DNA of 53,135 nt from Ancylobacter lacus. Its GTDB lineage: Bacteria; Pseudomonadota; Alphaproteobacteria; Rhizobiales; Xanthobacteraceae. Positions 46,786 to 53,135 of the stretch are shown here, piece after piece; position 1 is the stretch's first letter, and every line of letters begins with the position of its first letter. The DNA lies in NCBI RefSeq assembly GCF_018390635.1, contig NZ_JAHBGE010000050.1:1-53135 (forward strand), given 5' to 3'. The notes beneath the pieces are model-generated. The model was not told the DNA's origin, searched no databases, and saw only the letters and a program-made list of their open reading frames with translations. The position numbers and the translations under genes were made by a program.

Positions 46786-48581
46786 GGGCCGATCTCGATC
46801 TCGCCGCCATCGGCAACGGAACCATCGCCGCGCTGATCGATCGCGCCGGCCGCATCGCATGGTGCTGCTGGCCGCGGATCGATGGCGATCCCGTCTTCTC
46901 CAGCCTGCTCGGCGGCGAGGAGCCGCAGAGCGGCTTCTTTGACGTCGTTCTCGAGGGCGAGGGCGTCCGGTCGACCCGCCGCTATATCGATAACACGGCG
47001 ATCATCGAGACCATTCTGGAGAACGACGAGGGCGCCCGGCTTCGGATCGTCGACTACGCCCCCCGCTTCAAGCTCTACGACCGCATCTACCGTCCCGCCA
47101 TGCTGGTCCGGCGGATCGAGCCGCTGAGCGGCACCTGCCGGATCACCGTGCGGCTGCGGCCGCACTTTCAGTGGGGCGCGCAGGCCGTGCGCCCGGTGCG
47201 CGGCAGCAACCATATGCGCTTCGCCAGCGACGACCTGACCATGCGGGCGACCACCGATCTGCCGATCGTCTACGTCGCCGAGGAACGCCCCTTCGTGCTC
47301 GGACGCTCCGCCGTGGTGGTAATCGGGCCGGACGAGCCCTTCGCTTCCGACCTCGTCGCCACCACCCGCAGCTTCGAGGAGAAGACACGGGACTACTGGT
47401 ACGAATGGGTGCGGTACCTCTCCATTCCGTTCGAATGGCAGGAAGCGGTGATCCGTGCCGCCATATCGCTGAAGCTCTGCGCCTACGAGGAAACCGGCGG
47501 CATCGTCGCCGCGCTGACGACCTCGATTCCCGAGGCGCCCCATTCCATCCGCAACTGGGACTACCGCCACTGCTGGCTGCGGGATTCCTATTTCACCGTC
47601 CGCGCGCTGAACCAGCTCGGCGCGACACGGACCATGGAAGATTTCATCCGCTACCTCACCACCATCATCGCATCCGAGCCGAGCGGGCGGCTGGCCCCGG
47701 TCTATTCCATCGTGCCCGGCACGCCGCTCGACGAGCACTTCGCCGAAAGCCTCGCCGGCTATCGCGGCATGGGGCCGGTGCGGGTCGGCAATCAGGCGGC
47801 ACTGCAGGTGCAGAATGACGGCTATGGCCACGTCATCCTCGCCGCGGCGCAGATGTTCTTCGACCACCGGCTTCCCCAGCGCGGCGACCGTGCCCTGTTC
47901 CACCTGCTGGAGGCGGTAGGGGCGCGGGCGGTCGATTATGCCTTCGAACCCGATGCCGGCCTGTGGGAGCTGCGCGGCAAGCGCCGGGTCCACACTTTCT
48001 CGGCGGTAATGTCGTGGGCCGCCTGCGACCGGCTGGCGCGCATCGCCCGCGTGCTCGCCATGCCTGATCGGGCGGTCTACTGGGGCGAACAGGCGAACAC
48101 CATCCGGACCCGCATTCTTGCCTTCGCCTGGAACGAGAAGCTCGGCAGCTTCGTCGATGCCGACGAGGGCGGCCAGCTCGATGCCAGCCTGCTGCTGCTG
48201 GCCGAGCTCGGCTTCGTGCGGCCGGACGATCCCCGCTACGTCGCGACGGTTGATCTCATCGGCAGCGAGCTGAAGCGCAACGGCTATCTCATGCGCTATG
48301 CGAATGAGGACGATTTCGGCCTGCCCGAGACCTCCTTCACCATCTGCTCGTTCTGGTATGCCGGCGCGCTGAACATGATCGGCCGCCGCGAGGAGGCCCG
48401 CGAGATGTTCGAGAGCCTGCTGGCCCGACGAAACGGTGCCGGGCTGCTCTCCGAGGATATCGACAACACCACGCTCGAACTGTGGGGAAACATCCCCCAG
48501 ACCTATTCCATGGTCGGGCTGATCGACACCGCCATGCGGCTTTCCAAGAGCTGGGAGGAAGCGTTTTGGCGCGGCTCGTAA
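46782..48581 (+). CDS. Glycoside hydrolase family 15 (glucoamylase/trehalase-like)
   Basis: A 599-residue cytoplasmic GH15 enzyme (no signal peptide). The N-terminal beta-sandwich domain (about 1-220) precedes the (alpha/alpha)6 barrel. The catalytic acid is likely Glu396 in GLWELRG and the base Glu516 in LPETSFTICSFW; NWDYRHCWLRDS also fits the family. GH15 includes glucoamylase, glucodextranase and mycobacterial-type trehalase. Being sandwiched between otsB and otsA, it may be a trehalase setting the trehalose pool or an enzyme that feeds glucose from glycogen; the sequence alone does not decide. The GTG start overlaps otsB, and its end overlaps otsA by 16 bp. Confidence 0.92.
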   Translation: MRADLDLAAIGNGTIAALIDRAGRIAWCCWPRIDGDPVFSSLLGGEEPQSGFFDVVLEGEGVRSTRRYIDNTAIIETILENDEGARLRIVDYAPRFKLYDRIYRPAMLVRRIEPLSGTCRITVRLRPHFQWGAQAVRPVRGSNHMRFASDDLTMRATTDLPIVYVAEERPFVLGRSAVVVIGPDEPFASDLVATTRSFEEKTRDYWYEWVRYLSIPFEWQEAVIRAAISLKLCAYEETGGIVAALTTSIPEAPHSIRNWDYRHCWLRDSYFTVRALNQLGATRTMEDFIRYLTTIIASEPSGRLAPVYSIVPGTPLDEHFAESLAGYRGMGPVRVGNQAALQVQNDGYGHVILAAAQMFFDHRLPQRGDRALFHLLEAVGARAVDYAFEPDAGLWELRGKRRVHTFSAVMSWAACDRLARIARVLAMPDRAVYWGEQANTIRTRILAFAWNEKLGSFVDADEGGQLDASLLLLAELGFVRPDDPRYVATVDLIGSELKRNGYLMRYANEDDFGLPETSFTICSFWYAGALNMIGRREEAREMFESLLARRNGAGLLSEDIDNTTLELWGNIPQTYSMVGLIDTAMRLSKSWEEAFWRGS

Positions 48582-49966
48582 TCGTCTCGAACCGCGTCGC
48601 CTCACCGAAGGAGCGTGCGGCCAAGGCCGGCGGCCTTGCCGTCGCCTTGCGCGAAGCCCTCGGCAAGCGGGGCGGGCTGTGGTTCGGCTGGAGCGGGGAA
48701 ACGTCGGCCGATGCCCCTGCCAAACCCAAGATGATGAGGTCCGGCCCCATCAGCTACGCCCTTCAGACGCTGGACACCGAGGACCAGCGGGCCCATTACG
48801 CCGGCTATGCCAACGGTACCCTATGGCCGCTGTGCCATTACCGGCTCGGCCTTTTCGCCTTCCGACGCTCGGACTGGGAAGGCTATCGGCGGGTGAACGC
48901 AACCTTCGCCCGCTCGCTCATGCCGTTGCTGAAGCCGGACGATGTGGTGTGGGTGCATGACTACCACTTCATTCCGCTGGCCAGCGAATTGCGGGCGCTC
49001 GGTTTCGAAGGCCGCATCGGCTATTTCCACCACATACCGTGGCCGACGCCCGAAGTGTTCTATTCCCTCCCCTCCCACGCGGCGCTGGTACAGGATCTCG
49101 GGCAGTACGACCTCGTCGGCCTCCAGACCGAGCACGATGTCCGCGCGCTGCTCACCTACATCTCCGCCGAAGCCCGTGGGTGGATCGGACCAGGGGGCGT
49201 GGTGGGGTTGCACAACCGCCGATTCCGCGTCGCGGCCTACCCGATCGGCATCGACGCCGAGGCCTTCGTGACGGACGCGAAGGCCGCCGAGCGGAGCAAG
49301 GACCGCAAGCGCCTGCTGGCGAGTCTGGCAGGCCGATCGCTCGCCGTCGGGGTCGACCGGCTGGACTATTCCAAGGGCCTGCCGAACAAGTTCAACGCCT
49401 TCGACAACCTGCTGGAGCGCTATCCCGAGCACCGCTCGCGGGTGACGATGATGCAGATCGCCCCGGTGAGCCGCGGCGAAGTGGCGGAATATCAGCAGCT
49501 CCGGCGCGAGCTGGAGGAACTGGCGGGCCACGTGAACGGGCGCTACGCCGAATTCGACTGGGTACCGCTGCGCTACCTCAACAAACCTTTTCCCCGCGCA
49601 ACTCTCGCGGCCATCTACCGGACCGCGAAACTCGGCCTGGTGACACCGCTGCGGGACGGCATGAACCTCGTCGCGAAAGAATACATCGCGGCGCAGGACC
49701 CCGAGGATCCCGGCGTGCTGGTGCTTTCCCGCTTCGCCGGCGCAGCCGACGAACTGCCGGGCGCGGTGACGGTGAACCCGTACGATATCGAAGGCATGGC
49801 GGATGTGATGAACCGCGCGCTGCTCATGCCGATCGAGGAGCGGCGCGAGCGCTGGCGTGCCAACATGGACAATGTCGTCTCCAACACCATCCACGACTGG
49901 TGCGAGCGCTTCCTGGAAGACCTCGGCGCACGGGAAGACCGCGCTGAGGAAAGCAGCGGGTCATAA
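48566..49966 (+). CDS. otsA: Trehalose-6-phosphate synthase OtsA
   Basis: GT20 glycosyltransferase making trehalose-6-phosphate from UDP- or GDP-glucose and glucose-6-phosphate. The 466-residue protein has the glucose-phosphate loop RLVIVSNRV..KAGGLAVAL at the N-terminus, HDYHFIPLASELR, VDRLDYSKGLPNK and DGMNLVAKEYIAAQ. The start is a TTG at 48566, seven bases after GGGAGG (48553-48558) and directly before the conserved ARLVIVSNR; it lies inside the GH15 gene, so the two are translationally coupled. An ATG further upstream would give an unrelated head and is rejected. Confidence 0.94.
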   Translation: MARLVIVSNRVASPKERAAKAGGLAVALREALGKRGGLWFGWSGETSADAPAKPKMMRSGPISYALQTLDTEDQRAHYAGYANGTLWPLCHYRLGLFAFRRSDWEGYRRVNATFARSLMPLLKPDDVVWVHDYHFIPLASELRALGFEGRIGYFHHIPWPTPEVFYSLPSHAALVQDLGQYDLVGLQTEHDVRALLTYISAEARGWIGPGGVVGLHNRRFRVAAYPIGIDAEAFVTDAKAAERSKDRKRLLASLAGRSLAVGVDRLDYSKGLPNKFNAFDNLLERYPEHRSRVTMMQIAPVSRGEVAEYQQLRRELEELAGHVNGRYAEFDWVPLRYLNKPFPRATLAAIYRTAKLGLVTPLRDGMNLVAKEYIAAQDPEDPGVLVLSRFAGAADELPGAVTVNPYDIEGMADVMNRALLMPIEERRERWRANMDNVVSNTIHDWCERFLEDLGAREDRAEESSGS

Positions 49967-50006
49967 GCCGGTGGAGCCCGCGCCGCCTCTGTCCGGCGGC
50001 GCCTGA

Positions 50007-50026
50007 CCGGCTTTCCTTCAAGCCGG
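50007..50026. terminator. Hairpin between otsA and the mutarotase gene
   Basis: CCGGCTT (50007-50013) and AAGCCGG (50020-50026) with a 6-nt pyrimidine loop, between convergent stop codons. Probably bidirectional; no T-run. Confidence 0.45.
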
Positions 50027-50096
50027 CCGGTCGTTCCTGCAACGGCACCCGTCCAAATGGGGGTAGCCGGCGGCTCAGTTTTTCGGAGCCCCGCGA

Positions 50097-50999
50097 TCAG
50101 GCCACGAGATTGCGGCCCACGTCGGGAAGCCAGCGGATGGTCATGGCAAAGCGCACCTCGGCGCCCGGCAGAACCTGGATCAGCCCCGGCTTCTCGACGA
50201 AGGGGCGACGGTCGTCTTCGGGCGTGGCATAGCCGAACCACGGCTCGATACAAACGAAGGGGGCGCCGGGCTTGGACCAGATACCGAGCTGGGGCATTCC
50301 CTCGAAGGCAATTTCCAGCCCGGGCTCGCCGGGTGCGCCATAGCGCACGTGCCGTGAACGCAGCTCGGTGAAGATCAGCGCGTCGCGCTCGAAACGGGTG
50401 GCGTCGTCCAGCGCAAAAGCGCCGTCCATCGCCGGGCTCGGCTCGGTCGCGCGGGACAGCAGGCCGTCAACCGGACGGTGAATCGGCGCCACTTCGGGCA
50501 TCTCGAATCGGATCTGGTGCTGTTCCGGCGTGCCGCCGTAGGGAAGCGGCCAGCGAAAGGCGGGATGGAAGCCGAAGCTCGCGGGCAGGTTCACGGTGCC
50601 GGGATTGTGCACCCGGGCCTCAATGGTGAGGCTTGCCTCCTGCAGCGTGTAGGTGACGTAGAGGCCGAAGGCGAAGGGATACTGCTTCAGCGTCTCCTCG
50701 TCTTCGGTCAGGCGGAAGGTGGCACGGGTTTCGGTGGCGCTGAGAAGGGCAAAATCTCGGCGGCGCGCGAAACCGTGCTGCTTCATCGGGTAGGAAGCCC
50801 CATCATGGACCAGCGTGTCCTCCGGCAGCCGCCCGACGATGGGGAACAGCAGCGGCGCGCGCCCGGCCCACCACGCCGCGTCCCCGTTCCACAGCAGATC
50901 GCGCCCCTCGCCATCGGCAAGGCGCACGAGTTCGGCGCCGAGCGTTCCGATCTCGGCCTCAAGCAGGCGCGACCTGAGTTTTACCGGCATATTCGTCAT
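50097..50999 (-). CDS. Aldose 1-epimerase (mutarotase)-like protein
   Basis: A 300-residue protein of the galactose mutarotase-like superfamily, LacX-like group. The fold shows as a run of beta strands; GFHPAFRWPLP carries the His expected in the active site, and FVCIEPWFG holds the C-terminal catalytic Glu region. NGDAAWWAGRAPLLFPIVGRL matches the conserved sugar-binding part. It lacks a signal peptide and thus acts in the cytoplasm, perhaps on a hexose or hexose phosphate. It is convergent with the trehalose operon and divergent from the MFS gene. Confidence 0.88.
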   Translation of the reverse strand: MTNMPVKLRSRLLEAEIGTLGAELVRLADGEGRDLLWNGDAAWWAGRAPLLFPIVGRLPEDTLVHDGASYPMKQHGFARRRDFALLSATETRATFRLTEDEETLKQYPFAFGLYVTYTLQEASLTIEARVHNPGTVNLPASFGFHPAFRWPLPYGGTPEQHQIRFEMPEVAPIHRPVDGLLSRATEPSPAMDGAFALDDATRFERDALIFTELRSRHVRYGAPGEPGLEIAFEGMPQLGIWSKPGAPFVCIEPWFGYATPEDDRRPFVEKPGLIQVLPGAEVRFAMTIRWLPDVGRNLVA

Positions 51000-51055
51000 T
51001 CTGACCTGCCATCTCGACTCTGCCTTGGTTCAGGTCTAACCGATCCTGGAGCGCC

Positions 51056-52357
51056 ATGCACCGGGCGCTGTTCGACTTTTCGTCGTTTCCTCTCGCCGCC
51101 GGTTCTCACGTCATGGCCCAGACCCTCGGCCCCGTCGCCTCGCTGCTGCTCGGCGTGTTCTTCCTCGTCTCGGGCAGCGGCCTGCAGGGCACGCTGCTGC
51201 CGCTGCGAGGCGCGTTCGAGGGGTTCAGCGCGGTCAATCTGGGCATTCTCGGGTCGTGTTATTATTTCGGCTTCGTCGCCGGCTGCCTCATCGTGCCGAA
51301 GCTGGTGCGCCGGGCCGGGCACATCCGTTCCTTCGCCGCCCTTACCTCCGGGGCGATCGCCACCATGCTCGGCCACGCGATCCTGATGCATCCGCTCGCC
51401 TGGTTCGTGCTGCGCGGCATCACCGGCTTCTGCTTCGCCGGGCTGTATCTCGTCATCGAGAGCTGGCTCAACGATCGCGCCACCAACAAGACCCGCGGGC
51501 TGGTGATGTCGGTCTATGTGATGGTGGACTATGTGGCGCTGACCGTCGGCCAGATGCTGGTCACGGTCTATCCGGTGAAGGGATTCGAGCCCTTCGCGCT
51601 CGCCGCCATCCTGTTCGCGCTCGCCATGCTGCCGGTGACCATCACCCGGGCCGGGCAGCCCTCGCCCATCGAGGCGGCGCGCATCCGGCCCGGTCGCCTG
51701 TTCAAGGCGGCACCGGTGGCGATGGTCGGCTGCTTCATCATCGGCCTCACCAACGGGTCGCTGTGGTCGCTGGGGCCCATCTTCGGCATCGGGCGGGGGC
51801 TGACCGCCGACGGCGCCGCAACCTTCATGAGCGCGGTGGTCGCCGCCGGCGCGCTGGCCCAATGGCCGATCGGCCGGCTTTCGGACCGGATGGACCGACG
51901 CAACCTGCTGACCTTCCTCCTGTTCGGCGCGACGGTGGCGGGCCTCGCGCTCGGGCTGGTCCCGGGGCAGCTCGGGCTGCTGTGCGCCCTCGGCATGTTC
52001 TTCGGCGCTTTCGCGCTGCCGGCCTATTCGCTGGCGGCGGCGCACGCCTATGACCGCACCCCGCCGCAGGAAGCGGTGGAAACCGCCGCGGGGATTCTCC
52101 TCGCCTACGGCATCGGCTCCGTCGCCGGCCCTTCCGTCGCCTCCGTGGCGATGTCGCATGCCGGGCCGGGATCGCTGTTCCTGTTCACCGCCGCCAGCCA
52201 TTTCGCCTTTCTGCTCTTCGTCGTCTGGCGGATGCGCTGGGAGAAAGCCTGCACGCCGGAACAGAAGGCGGGGCATGACGCCGCCGCCATCGCCCCTGTG
52301 GGAATGGTAGGGGTGCCCGAAACCGTCGAGCGCCGCACCGGCTCTACCAGCGCCTGA
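51056..52357 (+). CDS. MFS transporter
   Basis: A 433-residue major-facilitator protein with twelve predicted membrane segments and a central loop near residues 200-220. The YcaD-like order is suggested by the first segment PVASLLLGVFFLVSGSGLQGTLLPLRG and the ESWLNDRATNKTRG loop between segments 4 and 5, a feature of this sub-group. Its substrate is unknown. The ATG at 51056 has GGAG four bases upstream; ATG at 51113 is closer to the usual family start and is a real alternative. It is divergent from the mutarotase gene across 56 bp and followed by the DUF1328 gene that has its own promoter. Confidence 0.9.
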   Translation: MHRALFDFSSFPLAAGSHVMAQTLGPVASLLLGVFFLVSGSGLQGTLLPLRGAFEGFSAVNLGILGSCYYFGFVAGCLIVPKLVRRAGHIRSFAALTSGAIATMLGHAILMHPLAWFVLRGITGFCFAGLYLVIESWLNDRATNKTRGLVMSVYVMVDYVALTVGQMLVTVYPVKGFEPFALAAILFALAMLPVTITRAGQPSPIEAARIRPGRLFKAAPVAMVGCFIIGLTNGSLWSLGPIFGIGRGLTADGAATFMSAVVAAGALAQWPIGRLSDRMDRRNLLTFLLFGATVAGLALGLVPGQLGLLCALGMFFGAFALPAYSLAAAHAYDRTPPQEAVETAAGILLAYGIGSVAGPSVASVAMSHAGPGSLFLFTAASHFAFLLFVVWRMRWEKACTPEQKAGHDAAAIAPVGMVGVPETVERRTGSTSA

Positions 52358-52368
52358 AGGAAGGGAGC

Positions 52369-52393
52369 GGAACTCCCGGCGCGTGTGGCGGTT
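52369..52393 (+). promoter_or_regulatory. EcfG promoter of the DUF1328 gene
   Basis: GGAAC at 52369-52373, 16-bp spacer, GGTT at 52390-52393. The first base of the -10 differs from the CGTT of the other three sites. It lies 32 bp upstream of the ATG. Confidence 0.62.
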
Positions 52394-52425
52394 GAAGAGC
52401 ACCACCGCCAGACGTCGGAGCCGCC

Positions 52426-52635
52426 ATGCTGAAATACGCCTTTCTGTTTCTCACCATCTCGCTCATCGCCGGAGCTATCGGCTTTTCCGGGATCTCCGCC
52501 GTTGCGCGGCGCATTTCGCTGATCCTGTTCGGCGTATTCTTCCTCGTGTTCCTGGCGCTGGCCCTGCTGGCGGTGCTGGTGGACCGGGCGGTGCAGAGTT
52601 CTTTACTGGAGCACGCGGTCGCGCTGATGGCGTGA
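52426..52635 (+). CDS. DUF1328 small membrane protein
   Basis: A 69-residue protein with two membrane segments. The head MLKYAFLFLTISLIAGAIGFSGISAVARRISLILFGVFFLVFLALAL matches DUF1328 (YtjA-like), except that the C-terminal part is longer than the usual 55 residues. The role is unknown; such genes are often stress-induced in alphaproteobacteria, and an EcfG-type promoter stands directly upstream. Its stop is 7 bp from the stop of the convergent mbfA fragment. Confidence 0.88.
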   Translation: MLKYAFLFLTISLIAGAIGFSGISAVARRISLILFGVFFLVFLALALLAVLVDRAVQSSLLEHAVALMA

Positions 52636-52642
52636 CCGCGCC

Positions 52643-53078
52643 TCAGCTTCCGCCGATCAGGATGCCCGCGGCCAGCACCAGCGCGCCACCGACCACGACC
52701 TGGAACACCGCCCGCAGGAACGGTGTCTCCATGTAGCGGTTCTGGATCCAGGCAATGGCCCAGAGTTCGACGAAGACGACAAGGCAGGCGAGGATCGTCG
52801 CCGTCCAGAACTCGGGGATGAGATAAGGCAGCGCGTGGCCAAGCCCGCCGACGGCCGTCATGATGCCGGAGGCAAGCCCGCGCTTCAGCGGCGAACCGCG
52901 CCCTGAGATGACGCCGTCATCATGGGCGGCCTCGGTGAAACCCATCGAGATGCCGGCGCCCACGGCCGCCGCGAGACCCACTGTCAGTGTCGTGCGCGAA
53001 TCCTGCGTGGCGAAGGCGGTGGCGAAGATGGGCGCAAGGGTGGAGACGGAGCCATCCATGAGCCCGGCGAGGCCGGGC
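52643..53078 (-). pseudogene. mbfA: mbfA 3' fragment (VIT-type iron exporter domain), interrupted
   Basis: The C-terminal VIT1/CCC1-like membrane domain of MbfA, a membrane-bound ferritin-like iron/manganese exporter whose expression is Irr-controlled in other Hyphomicrobiales. The reading from QPGLAGLMDGSVSTLAP to GALVLAAGILIGGS shows the family's five membrane segments and the GFTEAAHDDG and GRGSPLKRGLASG loops. MbfA should continue upstream with a ferritin-like domain, but the reading passes at about 53078 into unrelated sequence (ESA, VTS, RWPDND) that forms tandem repeats of an insertion element. A complete copy elsewhere is possible. Were the IS reading wrong, this would simply be a gene cut by the window end. 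Confidence 0.72.
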
Positions 53079-53135
53079 TGTGCGGATTCCGACGTAACCG
53101 GCCACCTATTCCAATCATTATCCGGCCACCGTTCC
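53079..53135. mobile_element. End of an IS21-family-like insertion element (partial)
   Basis: From TGTGCGG at 53079 the plus strand shows tandem units of TTCC, 8-10 bp, CCGGCCACC: unit 1 to 53109, unit 2 to about 53130, and the start of a third (GTTCC) at the window end. Multiple repeats of this kind, beginning TGT, are the transposase-binding ends of IS21-type elements (compare GGTGGCCGG...TGGAAT repeats). The istA/istB genes and the other end lie beyond the window. Confidence 0.6.

Noticed and set aside
53091..53135. EcfG promoter (GTTCC at the right edge) for mbfA
   Set aside because: No AACG at the needed distance, and the GTTCC belongs to the IS repeat units.

Overview
The window looks like chromosomal DNA of a high-GC (about 70%) alphaproteobacterium, most probably Hyphomicrobiales and perhaps close to Xanthobacteraceae (Ancylobacter/Starkeya/Xanthobacter type); the family placement is inference. 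The pointers are an ArsR-methyltransferase fusion (SahR type) beside metF and a split metH, a Mur-type double box at mntH, an MbfA-type iron exporter fragment, OpgC, and four GGAAC-N16/17-(C/G)GTT promoters of the alphaproteobacterial general-stress sigma factor EcfG. I saw no rRNA, tRNA, CRISPR or prophage.

Layout. 1-7.8 kb: BigR-like ArsR repressor, malonyl-CoA decarboxylase, mntH with two candidate Mur boxes, a DUF3750 protein, a frameshifted lytic transglycosylase, a GMC oxidoreductase and an AroE-like protein with altered substrate residues. 7.8-17.5 kb: mepA, a Tat-type L,D-transpeptidase, an EcfG-driven PRC-barrel protein, lepA, two metallo-beta-lactamase-fold proteins, a PACE efflux protein and a PAS-GGDEF-EAL protein. 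17.5-26.3 kb: one minus-strand series, pdxY - phzF - nudix - BMP-type nucleobase/nucleoside ABC importer - cytosine-deaminase-like enzyme, which reads as import plus deamination of a nucleobase-like compound. 26.5-28.8 kb: an amidase and an orphan SsuA-like binding protein behind a 9-bp inverted repeat.

29-35.7 kb is a methionine/SAM-cycle module: sahR-metF overlap, followed by metH split into a homocysteine-binding half and a folate/B12/activation half, with a perfect 16-bp palindrome between sahR and a divergent TrmO-like tRNA methyltransferase. 35.8-41.3 kb holds a second L,D-transpeptidase, a MOSC protein and an operon hdeD-opgC-SGNH-SGNH behind an EcfG promoter, suggesting stress-controlled modification of envelope glucans. 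41.3-46 kb: small hypothetical, prmB, intact MltB-type transglycosylase, ettA. 46-50 kb: otsB-GH15-otsA trehalose operon with tightly overlapping genes and its own EcfG promoter. 50-53.1 kb: mutarotase-like protein, MFS transporter, DUF1328 protein with an EcfG promoter, and the 3' part of mbfA, which appears to be cut by an IS21-type element whose tandem terminal repeats run off the window end.

The most notable themes are the dense set of general-stress promoters (PRC-barrel, HdeD/OpgC, trehalose, DUF1328), the opgC plus paired SGNH operon, and signs of decay or rewiring (IS in mbfA, broken transglycosylase, AroE-like, CodA-like and SGNH proteins with changed active-site residues).
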